Assembly (NCBI GenBank): GCA_965140775.1
Contig: OZ223471.1
Location: forward strand, 434,001 to 498,000
Direction: 5' to 3'
DNA: 64,000 nucleotides
Origin: UBA6244 sp965140775
GTDB lineage: Bacteria > Bacteroidota > Bacteroidia > Bacteroidales > F082
Part shown: positions 42,555 to 50,882 of the stretch, piece after piece
Numbering within the stretch: position 1 is the first letter of the stretch
How the letters are laid out: the number at the start of each line of letters is the position of its first letter
Notes under the pieces: model-generated
Seen by the model: only the letters and a program-made list of their open reading frames with translations
Databases searched by the model: none
Told to the model about the DNA's origin: nothing
Program-made: the position numbers and the translations under genes

Positions 42555-44405
42555 TTAAATGCTCGTTGCCAAGGCATAGGCATCATGTATGGCACGTTGT
42601 GCATTGGCAGGTTGTTGGGCATCACCAATGAGGTGAACCTGAATGTTTTCCGGTTGAAACGGCAGATAGCTTTTCATACCGGTGGCCACCACAATTTTAT
42701 CGATGTGGTCGATGGTTTTTTGTTCCTGATCGGAGACAATGGTGGCTTGATTGCCTTCTATTTGCAACACCATATAACCCAGATGAAATTCCACCTGGTG
42801 TCTTTCCAATTTGGCGAGTGTCATCTTTTTCTCAATCATTTCCATTCCCCGGGCCATTTCTTTCATCATTTCCACCACCACCACCTGATTCCGTGCATCC
42901 ACTAATTTGGAAGCAATTTCAACACCGATAAGACCTCCACCAATTACCAGAACTTTGCTGTCGTGAGGGAGCTGATCATCCGTTAAAAACTCGGTCCAGT
43001 AGTATGTTTTCAATCCTGCAATGGGTGGTACCGCAGGCAGGGCTCCCGTAGCCATAATCACTTCATGGTAGCTGCCGTTTGTAATGGTTTGTTCATCGGC
43101 CTCCTTTTGAATCACCTTTATCCTAAGTCGTTCCAGCTCGGCAACAAAATAGTCCACCAACTCCCGAAGGCTTTCTTTGTTCGGAGGCAGCCATGCCAGA
43201 TTGAACTGACCCCCCAGCATGTTTTTTTCGAAAAGTTCCACTTCATGACCCCTTTCGGTCAAGGTGATAGCCATTTGCATGCCAGCCAATCCGCCTCCCA
43301 CCACGGCCAACCGTTTTTTATGAAGGGTTCTTTCGGGCATTGCCAGGCCTGTATTCACGGTAGGATTTACTACGCATCCCAAACCTTTACCTTGTTTTAC
43401 ACCTCCCAAACAACCTTCGGCGCAGGCCAAACACGGACGAACAGTGCCGGAAATCTTGTGCAGGTATTTACCCACAAAATCCGGATCGGATACCAGGGTA
43501 CGACCGAGTGCCAGAAAGCGCGCTCCCTTCGATTTCAGACTTTGAATGTCGCTTTTGGAGTTAATGCGTCCCACGAAAATAACAGGGATGTGCAACACCG
43601 ACTGAATGGCCAGGCCAAGATCCCAGGTTTTACCCTTTTGGATAAACATGTGTTGAAAAAACCATGGTGGCGTAGTGCAAGCAGATCCTGCGGTAACATG
43701 AATAGCATCAAAACCAATGGTTTGGAGTTGAAGAGCAAAACGCTTCATTTCGTCCACATGAAATCCATTGGGGATCATTTCGTCGCCGCTCAATCGTGCA
43801 ATCAGGGGTATTTTAACTGCTTTTCGAACCGCGGCTGCCACTTCCAAAGGAAACCGCCACCTGTTTTCCTCGCTGCCTCCGTATTCATCGGTGCGTATAT
43901 TGGTTGCCGGCGACAGAAATTGTGCCAACAGATATCCATGACCAAATTGAATTTCAATCACATCGAATCCGGCACTTACTGCTTTTTGAGATCGGTCAAC
44001 AAATAATTTGATAACCTCTTGCATCATTTCCCGGGTCATGGCCACAGGTGTGGCACCCCCATTTTCGCAAGCAATTGCGGAGGCCGACCAGAAATAGTTG
44101 CCCGGGATATTGGGGTTGGCCATGCGTCCCGGATGATTCAGATGGGCAATGGCTTGGGTGTTGCTTTCGTGAAGCAAGTCGGTAAGTTTTTTAAGCCCTT
44201 CCAATTGATCGGATGTATCAATGCCCAACTGTGTTGGAATTTCCCGAAGCCCTTTGTCAAGATACAAGGGTTCAGGTGTTACGGCTCCCAGAAAGGGCGC
44301 CCGTTGGGCATAAAAATTCAGGTGTTTGGAGTTTACCCGACCTGTACCATCGGCATATCCCAACTTAACGGGAGCCATGATGAATTCATTTTTTAATGAC
44401 AACAT
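42555..44405 (-). CDS. NADH:flavin oxidoreductase, old-yellow-enzyme/2,4-dienoyl-CoA reductase type
   Basis: 616 aa with three parts. Residues ~1-320 are an FMN-binding TIM barrel (MAPVKLGYADGTGRVN; HLNHPGRMAN; EIQFGHGYLLAQFLSP; ARLSGDE). A 4Fe-4S site has Cys325, 328, 332 and 344 (CLACAEGC...C). The C-terminal FAD/NAD-binding module starts with VVGGGLAGM near 369, with VIGGGLIGVEIASKL further on. This is the layout of 2,4-dienoyl-CoA reductase, trimethylamine dehydrogenase and BaiCD enzymes, which reduce activated C=C bonds. The substrate is unknown. In this operon it may act as a redox partner of the ferredoxin-ATPases (inference). Confidence 0.9.
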   Translation of the reverse strand: MLSLKNEFIMAPVKLGYADGTGRVNSKHLNFYAQRAPFLGAVTPEPLYLDKGLREIPTQLGIDTSDQLEGLKKLTDLLHESNTQAIAHLNHPGRMANPNIPGNYFWSASAIACENGGATPVAMTREMMQEVIKLFVDRSQKAVSAGFDVIEIQFGHGYLLAQFLSPATNIRTDEYGGSEENRWRFPLEVAAAVRKAVKIPLIARLSGDEMIPNGFHVDEMKRFALQLQTIGFDAIHVTAGSACTTPPWFFQHMFIQKGKTWDLGLAIQSVLHIPVIFVGRINSKSDIQSLKSKGARFLALGRTLVSDPDFVGKYLHKISGTVRPCLACAEGCLGGVKQGKGLGCVVNPTVNTGLAMPERTLHKKRLAVVGGGLAGMQMAITLTERGHEVELFEKNMLGGQFNLAWLPPNKESLRELVDYFVAELERLRIKVIQKEADEQTITNGSYHEVIMATGALPAVPPIAGLKTYYWTEFLTDDQLPHDSKVLVIGGGLIGVEIASKLVDARNQVVVVEMMKEMARGMEMIEKKMTLAKLERHQVEFHLGYMVLQIEGNQATIVSDQEQKTIDHIDKIVVATGMKSYLPFQPENIQVHLIGDAQQPANAQRAIHDAYALATSI

Positions 44406-44416
44406 ATTCAGTAAGT

Positions 44417-45460
44417 TTAAAATCCGAAAAAGTAAAAAGAAAGCCCCACGAGCAGGGCAACGGCGATGTTGATGAGTTTGACTGCCAAAAATCCACGTTT
44501 CGATTCGGCCAGCATGGGCAGCATACCATGACCGTCCTGTGAAATGGAACTGGCCAACAACACACTAAATGGAATTCCTCCTTCGAAAAATAAGGTGGCA
44601 AAAATTAAATGGGGTCCCGATTCAGGAATAATGCCTACCAAAACGGCCAATATCAACACCCACATCATGTTGTCCGACAGCCAATTGCCCACATCGAAGA
44701 AATGCATCAGTAAGCCGAAAGTAAACAGTGTGCCAAAAGTCCACAAAAAAATGCGGGGTATGTGCATCACCACCACATGATTCCACAGGTGGCTTTTCAA
44801 AAAATGGTCAGGAACCGTAACACTTACAAACAAGGAAAAGGAAACAGCAATCAGCAAAGTAACCTTTATCCAAAGTTGGGCTTTCCCGGCTAAAAATCCG
44901 GTGGAAATGGCCAACAGCAAAGCTGTAATAACCAAAACCAACAAGCCCCGATAAATGCTGGGATGCAAGAGTTGATGCAAAATTTCCTTCCGTTGAAAAC
45001 ACCGACAAGTCTTTTCTTCATGCAGGGGAAATTCGTTTTCGCCTAAACCGGACAGTATTTTTTTGGGACGATAAAATTTATCTGTCAAATATCCGGCAAT
45101 TACACCGATAACGGGTAACAAAAAAGTAAGCCACAGCGCTTCTTTGGGAAACAGCGACAACATCACAAATGCCTCATCACCGCTGGTGGCGATCATGGCT
45201 GCCACTACGGCTCCCAGCGATACCAACCGATGCGAGAAAAACGACACCACCGTAAAAGCGCCCAGGCAGCCGGGAATGGCACCTAAAAGCGCCGAAATTA
45301 CCAGTTGTTTCCATTTGCTTCCTTGCAGTGCCTTTTGCCAGCTTCCCTTACTCTGAACATTCACATATTCAATGACCAACATCATCAGGAAAACAAACCC
45401 GGTGATCATGGAGGCATGTTTCAGGTTGTGCCAGATTTCTGTGTAAACGATTTGCAGCAT
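44417..45460 (-). CDS. Putative 10-TM metal exporter (ArsP_2/manganese transporter family)
   Basis: 347 aa with about ten hydrophobic segments. The segments GAIPGCLGAFTVVSFFSHRLVSLGAVVAAMIATSGDEAFVML-type and GIIPESGPHLIFATLFFEGGIPFSVLLASSISQDGHGMLP-type are a repeated pair with conserved Pro-Gly/Gly-Cys and Asp/Glu, as in the family annotated putative arsenic efflux or manganese transporter (PF11449). There is a cytoplasmic His/Cys-containing loop (HEEKTCRCF). The metal specificity is not evident. It sits in the operon between the two NifX-like proteins and the OYE enzyme. Confidence 0.8.
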   Translation of the reverse strand: MLQIVYTEIWHNLKHASMITGFVFLMMLVIEYVNVQSKGSWQKALQGSKWKQLVISALLGAIPGCLGAFTVVSFFSHRLVSLGAVVAAMIATSGDEAFVMLSLFPKEALWLTFLLPVIGVIAGYLTDKFYRPKKILSGLGENEFPLHEEKTCRCFQRKEILHQLLHPSIYRGLLVLVITALLLAISTGFLAGKAQLWIKVTLLIAVSFSLFVSVTVPDHFLKSHLWNHVVVMHIPRIFLWTFGTLFTFGLLMHFFDVGNWLSDNMMWVLILAVLVGIIPESGPHLIFATLFFEGGIPFSVLLASSISQDGHGMLPMLAESKRGFLAVKLINIAVALLVGLSFYFFGF

Positions 45461-45499
45461 TTAATACATTATCAGTGTTTTACAATACCGAAAATGGGA

Positions 45500-45838
45500 T
45501 TACAGTTTGTCTAGTCCGTTGTTTTTATAGGCGTCATAGGCCTGTTTTACGGTCATTTCGCCTGCGCCCACCAGCACTTCAATACCGGCTTTGTTTACCA
45601 CCACGGCAGCATTGCCTCCGGGACCATTGCCTGTAACCAGCACTTTTACGCCAAGTTCAAACAGTGCCTGAGCCGCTTTAGGGCCGGCGCCGTGGGCTTC
45701 GTTACTGTTGGCGGAATTGTCGTAGTGGCTTAATTTGTCACTTTCTTCATCGTAGATGACAAAAAAGGCTGCCCTGCCGAAGCGCGGATCCATTTCCGAA
45801 TTCCATTGAGTTCCTTTTGATGTGAATGCTATTTTCAT
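45500..45838 (-). CDS. NifX-like protein (FeMo-cofactor family)
   Basis: 112 aa, the typical size for a stand-alone PF02579 protein. Features: DPRFGRAAFFVIYDEESDK near residue 18, NSNEAHGAGPKAAQAL, and VLVTGNGPGGNAAVVVNKAGIEV with the conserved GP-G-NA loop. Stand-alone members frequently occur beside MinD/ferredoxin ATPases and DUF5320 proteins in anaerobes. A carrier role for an Fe-S or metal cofactor is the family-based guess. Confidence 0.88.
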   Translation of the reverse strand: MKIAFTSKGTQWNSEMDPRFGRAAFFVIYDEESDKLSHYDNSANSNEAHGAGPKAAQALFELGVKVLVTGNGPGGNAAVVVNKAGIEVLVGAGEMTVKQAYDAYKNNGLDKL

Positions 45839-45846
45839 GTGTTTAT

Positions 45847-46590
45847 TTATTGATTAAAAAGTTTTTGAATTTCGTTTTTGAATTCCGATAAACGCGAATT
45901 GTCGCAATGTTCAGAATAAATCCCGATAAAATCGATGACCGTATTGCGATAAAAAAGTGAAGCCAAAAAAGAGTCGAACAGGTGATAATTGCAATTGTTT
46001 TTGATTTTCTGAATACCTGTTTGGAACTGTTTGAAATCGATATTTCCCTCAATGCGGAAAAAATACCTTCCCGGAGTTACCTCATCGTGGTACACACCAT
46101 CTTCGAGTTCCACAAATCCGGTGTATCGTTTGTAGTAAACAAAGCTGGTATAGGTTGTCACCGGTTTGGGGGGATAAAAATGCAGGTCCATTTTGGCAAA
46201 TTCATCCAATATTTCTGGAAGGTTGTGGGTTCCTGATAAATTCACCCGAATGCATGGGTGCGATTCATTTTGGTAAGTCATTTGGCCGGGATAGATGTTT
46301 ACCCCCTCACCAAATTTCGACAGCAACCGGCATGCCTTTCTATAGACTTCATCCTGAAAACACGGAATACTTTTTTTGATGGGCAAAAACAGGTGATGAT
46401 TACCCGATTGTTCTTTGTTGGGAGGAAAATTTCCCTTGGCGTAATAGTCAGGAGTGGGATTCGATTCGAGAATCAAATGATGTGTTTGGTCGCTCAATGG
46501 TGAACGGCCCATGGTTAATTCAACCGAAAAACAGGTCATGCCTTCCATGTGTTTTTCGGGATTTTCGGTGTGGTTTTTGGGTGCAATCAT
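45847..46590 (-). CDS. Conserved protein of unknown function in the MinD-ferredoxin operon
   Basis: 247 aa from the ATG at 46590; the frame extends 12 codons upstream into the preceding gene, and the 5-bp gap start is preferred. No signal peptide or TM helices. Segments include LTMGRSPLSDQTHHLILES, NHHLFLPIKKSIPCFQDEVYRKA, YTSFVYYKRYTGFVELEDGVYHDE and IDFKQFQTGIQKIKNNCNYHLF. His and Cys are present, but there is no recognisable metal motif. I do not recognise the family. Position between the NifX-like gene and the ATPases implies a role in the same process. Confidence 0.65.
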   Translation of the reverse strand: MIAPKNHTENPEKHMEGMTCFSVELTMGRSPLSDQTHHLILESNPTPDYYAKGNFPPNKEQSGNHHLFLPIKKSIPCFQDEVYRKACRLLSKFGEGVNIYPGQMTYQNESHPCIRVNLSGTHNLPEILDEFAKMDLHFYPPKPVTTYTSFVYYKRYTGFVELEDGVYHDEVTPGRYFFRIEGNIDFKQFQTGIQKIKNNCNYHLFDSFLASLFYRNTVIDFIGIYSEHCDNSRLSEFKNEIQKLFNQ

Positions 46591-46595
46591 GGTGA

Positions 46596-47471
46596 TTATG
46601 TTAAATGATGAAGGGTTTTTTCCCAACTTTCTTTGATCATGTTGGCGAGGTTGTTGTCGGCAAATTCCACAATGGTTTGTCCGTTGGTCATGGCTTTTGT
46701 AAAGGTTTCGTCGTAGGGGAGGCTCGCCAGATGAATGATGTTTTCTTGCGCCAGATAGGTCATGATTTCAAGGGTTTTTTCTTCATTCAAATCGGACTTG
46801 TTGATGATACATCCGGTTTTGATTTTAAATTTCTTTACCAGTTCGTAAACACGTACCAGGTCGTGTAATCCTGAAACGGTGGGCTCGGTAACGAGAATCA
46901 CAAAGTGGGCGCCGCTCAAACTACTGACCACGGGACAACCCACGCCCGGCGAACCATCCACCAATACGTACGACTTGTTGAAGACTTTGGCCAACGCTTT
47001 GGCTTCGTTTTTTACCTTGGCCACCAATTTTCCCGAATTATCGGCGCCAATGTCCAGGCGGGCATGCACCATCATAGCTCCAGTTTTGATGCGGCTGGTA
47101 TAACAATGACCCACCTTAACTTCCTTGTTTATAATGGCTTTGGTGGGACAAATCCGGGCACAATAGCCACATCCTTCGCAATGCAGGCTATTGACCACAA
47201 ACCTGCCCTTGATGATGTCGATGGCGTTAAATCGGCACACATCCCGGCATCGACCGCATTGTATGCAGTGTTCTTGTTTGATGTAAGCTTCTTCACCGCT
47301 GTAAAATTCTTCGTCCTCATCAAAATCGGGTTGCAACAGCAAATGCATGTCGGCAGCATCCACATCGCAATCGGCTACCACCATGTCGGCGGCTCCCAAC
47401 ACGGCGTACGAAGCGGTGAGTGAGGTTTTTCCTGTTCCGCCCTTTCCGGAAATAACTACGATCTCTTTCAT
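46596..47471 (-). CDS. MinD-superfamily P-loop ATPase with inserted ferredoxin domain (second)
   Basis: 291 aa. Deviant Walker A VVISGKGGTGKTSL (9-16 core) and switch residues VADCDVDAADMHLLL. A two-[4Fe-4S] ferredoxin insertion (~68-115) has CIQCGRCRDVC and CEGCGYCARICP. VLVDGSPGVGCPV is the Walker B-like segment. This class (COG1149) pairs ATP hydrolysis with Fe-S handling and often occurs as two adjacent copies. It overlaps the preceding copy by 4 bp and is cytoplasmic. Probable role: assembly or electron delivery for the NifX-bound cofactor (inference). Confidence 0.92.
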   Translation of the reverse strand: MKEIVVISGKGGTGKTSLTASYAVLGAADMVVADCDVDAADMHLLLQPDFDEDEEFYSGEEAYIKQEHCIQCGRCRDVCRFNAIDIIKGRFVVNSLHCEGCGYCARICPTKAIINKEVKVGHCYTSRIKTGAMMVHARLDIGADNSGKLVAKVKNEAKALAKVFNKSYVLVDGSPGVGCPVVSSLSGAHFVILVTEPTVSGLHDLVRVYELVKKFKIKTGCIINKSDLNEEKTLEIMTYLAQENIIHLASLPYDETFTKAMTNGQTIVEFADNNLANMIKESWEKTLHHLT

Positions 47472-48334
47472 GATTGCCCTCCCGTGTTTAGTCCATCCAA
47501 AAATGTTGAAATCTGCACCAAAGCCTCTCGTACTTCGGGTACTTCTTTATACAGTAGTTTTCCTGATGAATACCGCTCGGCGATGTCCCTGCTGTTGGGA
47601 ATTTTCGCCAGCAAAGGAATGTTTTGCTGTACACAGTATTTTTCCACCTCATCGTTGCCAATGCCATCCCGGTTGATGACCACGCCAAAGGGTTTTTTCA
47701 GTTGACGCATGGTTTCTACGGCCAGTTTCATGTCGTGAAATCCAAAAGGGGTAGGCTCGGTGATGAGAATCACAAAATCAGCCTGATTGGTGGCTTCAAT
47801 CACGGGGCATGAAGTGCCAGGAGGGGAGTCGAAAATTATGGTGTGGTCGGCATCGAAATGTTGATCCACATAGTCAATGGTTTGTGCAATCAGCGGCACG
47901 GCTTGCTCTTCACCAATATCCAGACGGCTCTCAACAAAATGGAGATCGCCTGCCTTGGCTTGCTTGAGAACGCCCATCTTTTTTGGAATCATGGGCAACG
48001 CATCGGTGGGGCACAATTCGGAGCAGGCATAACAACTGTGGCACAATTCGGGAAACACCATGATGTTGGGACCCAACTGTATCACGGCATGAAAATTACA
48101 TACTTTTTGGCATATGCCACAGAAAGTACATTTGTTTTCAATCCATTGAGGTACCATTTTACTCATGTCTTGTGCATGCACCTCTTCACCGGCAATGAAC
48201 AAGCCCGAATTGGGCTCCTCCACATCCAGATCAACCAACGCGGTTTTTCCCGATTCGGCCAAAAAAGCCGCAAGATTACTGGAGAGGGTAGTTTTTCCGG
48301 TACCACCCTTTCCGCTGGCAATGGCTATCTTCAT
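47468..48334 (-). CDS. MinD-superfamily P-loop ATPase with inserted ferredoxin domain (first)
   Basis: 288 aa. Walker A IASGKGGTGKTTLSSNLAAF and LVDLDVEEPNSGLFI. The ferredoxin insertion (~63-110) has ENKCTFCGICQKVC and CHSCYACSELCP. Switch II/Walker B-like IIFDSPPGTSCPV. It is a paralogue of the protein at 46596-47471. The pair likely forms a heterodimer, since adjacent copies with 4-bp overlap are the usual arrangement (inference). It lies 14 bp downstream of the DUF5320 gene. Confidence 0.92.
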   Translation of the reverse strand: MKIAIASGKGGTGKTTLSSNLAAFLAESGKTALVDLDVEEPNSGLFIAGEEVHAQDMSKMVPQWIENKCTFCGICQKVCNFHAVIQLGPNIMVFPELCHSCYACSELCPTDALPMIPKKMGVLKQAKAGDLHFVESRLDIGEEQAVPLIAQTIDYVDQHFDADHTIIFDSPPGTSCPVIEATNQADFVILITEPTPFGFHDMKLAVETMRQLKKPFGVVINRDGIGNDEVEKYCVQQNIPLLAKIPNSRDIAERYSSGKLLYKEVPEVREALVQISTFLDGLNTGGQS

Positions 48335-48348
48335 CCGTTGTCTTGAAT

Positions 48349-48630
48349 TTACTTCGATAGTTTGGCTAATAGGTTTTTCACCTCTTGGGTGAGCAGACCT
48401 ATTTCGCCCGAAAGTTTGTCCAAAGCACCGGAATCAGCAGTGTTGGTTGATTGTCCCACCGAAAGGCGACCCAAACCCCTTCCATTTCCTTGTCCCAGAC
48501 CTCGACCGCGGCCAAAACCCCGGCCGAAAGTGTTGTCTAAAGTCTTGTTATCTTTGGTGTTGCACAATCCTAATCCTCTTCCTGTTTTCGAACCCAATCC
48601 CATGGGTCCTGTTCTATCGTTACGTGGCAT
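48349..48630 (-). CDS. DUF5320-family small protein
   Basis: 93 aa. The N-terminal MPRNDRTGPMGLGSKTGRGLG matches the DUF5320 start. A central Gly/Arg-rich region (GRGFGRGRGLGQGNGRGLGR) and a C-terminal coiled coil (~68-93, LDKLSGEIGLLTQEVKNLLAKLS) follow. Function unknown. It is typically found beside MinD/ferredoxin ATPases and NifX-like proteins. First gene of the eight-gene operon, with a consensus promoter directly upstream. Confidence 0.85.
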   Translation of the reverse strand: MPRNDRTGPMGLGSKTGRGLGLCNTKDNKTLDNTFGRGFGRGRGLGQGNGRGLGRLSVGQSTNTADSGALDKLSGEIGLLTQEVKNLLAKLSK

Positions 48631-48655
48631 AATGGTATTTTTTAAAATGTTGGAA

Positions 48656-48687
48656 CAAAGATAATGAACATATGTTCATAAAGTCAA
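48656..48687 (-). promoter_or_regulatory. Consensus promoter of the DUF5320/MinD operon
   Basis: On the minus strand: TTG (complement of 48685-48687), a 21-nt spacer, then TATCTTTG (complement of 48656-48663). Both spacing and boxes fit the Bacteroidota consensus. Confidence 0.75.
48664..48679. promoter_or_regulatory. Perfect 16-bp palindrome inside the promoter spacer, probable operator
   Basis: ATGAACATATGTTCAT is a perfect palindrome between the -33 and -7 boxes. A bound dimer would block RNA polymerase. It shares ATGAACATA with the candidate GntR sites at 523-537 and 17221-17235. The regulator is not evident in the operon. Confidence 0.6.
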
Positions 48688-48816
48688 GAAAAAGCCAATG
48701 AATCTCGGGTGGACATGCTTATTTATACAGCTGTTAAAATAAGGTGATAAATTTTGTATAGTTGAGGTTGATTTAATTGGGTCAGGTCTTGGTGTATAAA
48801 ATTCTTTCTCAACGAC

Positions 48817-48842
48817 AAAAGCCACCCAATAAGGTGGCTTTT
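48817..48842. terminator. Terminator hairpin, copy 1
   Basis: AAAAGCCACC (48817-48826) and GGTGGCTTTT (48833-48842) with loop CAATAA. It ends the 48875-49216 gene on the minus strand. The same hairpin, slightly changed, is at 50484-50507. Confidence 0.8.
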
Positions 48843-48874
48843 GAAGGCTATGGGAGCTATGTTGAGAAAATTAT

Positions 48875-49216
48875 CTACAATTTGGCAATGGCTTCGGTGG
48901 AGAAAGGAATATCGTTGATGTAGGATTCGTCTTCCAGATTGAAGTCTTGGGTTAATGCATCAGAGGCACTGTCGATTACCTCTTTTGTGTCGAATGGAAT
49001 GTCCTGAATATAGTCTTCTTCGCTCACGTTGAATTCTTGGGTGATGGTGGCATCAAAAAGGCTGTCGAAAATATGTTCGGTGTTGAAAGGGATGTCGTCG
49101 ATATAAGCTTCTTCGGCCAGAGGAATAATTACGGGAGGGGTCATGTTGTTGGCGTTGGTGTTGATTGCCAGGGCGATCAGGATAGTAGCGAAGGTGTATT
49201 TGAGTAAAGTTTTCAT
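48875..49216 (-). CDS. Secreted YIxDIPFxT-repeat peptide (copy 1)
   Basis: 113 aa with a signal peptide (LLKYTFATILIALAINTNA). The mature part has three imperfect ~30-residue repeats with cores YIDDIPFNT, YIQDIPFDT and YINDIPFST, each followed by a helix-like acidic segment (e.g. IFDSLFDATITQEF). Very acidic. I recall similar short secreted DIPFxT proteins in other Bacteroidota, with no function known. It differs from the copy at 50541-50882 at 9 of 113 positions. Upstream, CAAAACTA at 49253-49260 reads TAGTTTTG on the coding strand, a -7 match. Confidence 0.8.
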   Translation of the reverse strand: MKTLLKYTFATILIALAINTNANNMTPPVIIPLAEEAYIDDIPFNTEHIFDSLFDATITQEFNVSEEDYIQDIPFDTKEVIDSASDALTQDFNLEDESYINDIPFSTEAIAKL

Positions 49217-49404
49217 GACGTTTTAACTTTTATAGTTTCTGTGTTTCTGAAGCAAAACTACCACGAAAACGCCCCCAAGTAAATGGGTTTTAGGTGAATG
49301 GCGGAGGAGTTTCGGTGAGTGGAGTATTATGGATGGGTGTTGCGGTGAGATACCATAAAATTATTATCATTGCCAGAGGATTTATATCCCAAAACACAAT
49401 CTTT

Positions 49405-50466
49405 ATGATAAAGAGAACGATCGCGATATTGTTTGTTATATTTATGGTGATGATTTCTCCATTGCAGGCCTCAAAACCGGATTCTCTGGCCCGATTCAAA
49501 CCGCTGAACTACGACACCACCTACATCAAGAGCTACCGCGATCTTTTTCACCTGACTCTGGTGGGCGTGAACAAGCAAACAGGGGTTACCCTGGCTAATG
49601 TCAACAGCGTCAACGACCTTGAATTTGCCACCAACAACCCCTTTGGTTTTGGTTTGGCCTTCGATTACAAATGGGCCACATTTGAATATACGCATACCTT
49701 CTCTGGACTTGAATTGCGAACTGACAAAAAAGGCGAAAGTGATGCCTTCGCTTTCCGTTTCGGACTTACCGGACGAAAGTTGCGCATGAATTTTTTTATC
49801 AGATCCACTGTTGGGTTTTATCTGAAGAATATCCAAGATTACGACCCCGATTGGTTCCAATCCAACCGCAGTTATCCACATTTCGACGATTTGGCCAACA
49901 TTACCCTGGCCTTGTCGGTTTACTATACTTTTAATCACCGAAAGTACTCCAATACAGCAGCTTTGTGGCAAATCGATCAGCAAAAAAAGAGTGCCGGGTC
50001 GCCGGTGATCGGGTTTTTAACTAACTTGGAAAGCATTGCCACGGGTTCTCCGTTGTCCCTTAATGACACCCTGCTTGCCGGCCAAATTTACCCTGATTTT
50101 AAAGAGGGAGCCTCCCTCAAGGTTGGATTATCGGGAGGATACATGCATACTTTTGTTCTTTGGCATCGGTTCTACCTGCATGGCGCCCTCATTCAAGGAT
50201 TTCTTTACAGTAGGGGAGTCACCGAATTTTACAACAACCAGGAAACCAGGATATACAATACCCTTGGGCTGTCTCTTTATTCCCGAATTACGGCAGGTTA
50301 CAATGGTAATCGCATATATGGAGGTGTCTTTTTTGTTTCGGACGGATTCATCGACGATGCGTTGAACGATACATATTCCGTTACTGCCTACAACTATTTC
50401 AGGATATATGTGGGGTATCGATTTCCCATTAAAACGCCGGAGTGGATGCGAAAGTTTGGTTTGTAA
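49405..50466 (+). CDS. DUF4421-family outer-membrane protein
   Basis: 353 aa from the ATG at 49405; the reading frame extends 37 codons back into the duplicated flank, but the signal peptide IKRTIAILFVIFMVMISPLQA begins here. The mature start YDTTYIKSYRDLFHLTLVG, NPFGFGLAFDYKWATFEYTH, and FRFGLTGRKLRMNFFIR are typical of DUF4421. Repeated amphipathic strands and a final FRIYVGYRF suggest an outer-membrane barrel. It lies between two direct duplications that each carry a DIPFxT peptide gene on the opposite strand. Function unknown. Confidence 0.8.
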   Translation: MIKRTIAILFVIFMVMISPLQASKPDSLARFKPLNYDTTYIKSYRDLFHLTLVGVNKQTGVTLANVNSVNDLEFATNNPFGFGLAFDYKWATFEYTHTFSGLELRTDKKGESDAFAFRFGLTGRKLRMNFFIRSTVGFYLKNIQDYDPDWFQSNRSYPHFDDLANITLALSVYYTFNHRKYSNTAALWQIDQQKKSAGSPVIGFLTNLESIATGSPLSLNDTLLAGQIYPDFKEGASLKVGLSGGYMHTFVLWHRFYLHGALIQGFLYSRGVTEFYNNQETRIYNTLGLSLYSRITAGYNGNRIYGGVFFVSDGFIDDALNDTYSVTAYNYFRIYVGYRFPIKTPEWMRKFGL

Positions 50467-50483
50467 CTGCCCTGTAAAACAAC

Positions 50484-50507
50484 AAAGCCACCCGATGAGG
50501 TGGCTTT
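50484..50507. terminator. Terminator hairpin, copy 2 (bidirectional)
   Basis: AAAGCCACC (50484-50492) and GGTGGCTTT (50499-50507), loop CGATGA. It lies between the convergent DUF4421 gene and the second peptide gene and can serve both. Confidence 0.8.
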
Positions 50508-50540
50508 TAATGGCTATGGGAGCTATGTTGAGAAAATTAT

Positions 50541-50882
50541 CTACAATTTGGCAATGGCCTCGGTAGAGAAGGGAATATCGTTGATATAGGATTCATCTTC
50601 CAGATCGAAGTCATGGGTTAATGCATCAGCGGCGCTGTCGATTACCTCTTTTGTGTCGAAGGGAATGTCCTGAATGTAGTCTTCTTCGCTCAGACCAAAT
50701 TCTTGGGTAATGGTGGCATCCAAAAGGCTGTCGAAAATATGTTCGGTGTTGAAAGGGATGTCGTCGATATAAGATTCTTCGGCCAGAGGAGTAATTACGG
50801 GAGGTGTCATGTTGTTGGCGTTGGTGTTGATTGCCAGGGCGATCAGGAGGGTAGCGAAGGTGTATTTGAGTAAAGTTTTCAT
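50541..50882 (-). CDS. Secreted YIxDIPFxT-repeat peptide (copy 2)
   Basis: 113 aa, with a signal peptide and the same three DIPF repeats as the product of 48875-49216. The changes are mostly conservative (I/L, N/G, Q/H, N/D), so both copies appear to be under selection to keep the repeat cores. The same -7 match is present at 50919-50926 (minus strand). Function unknown. Confidence 0.8.
   Translation of the reverse strand: MKTLLKYTFATLLIALAINTNANNMTPPVITPLAEESYIDDIPFNTEHIFDSLLDATITQEFGLSEEDYIQDIPFDTKEVIDSAADALTHDFDLEDESYINDIPFSTEAIAKL

Larger units (their letters stand above)
48817..49322. repeat. About 500-bp direct duplication, copy 1
   Basis: The terminator, the 113-aa peptide gene and its promoter region through GGTGAGTGG at 49322 are repeated at 50484-50988 with few changes. 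The two copies flank the DUF4421 gene. Confidence 0.9.

Noticed and set aside
43065..44006. 313-aa ORF on the + strand
   Set aside because: Antisense to the flavin oxidoreductase gene, which has all cofactor motifs in frame.
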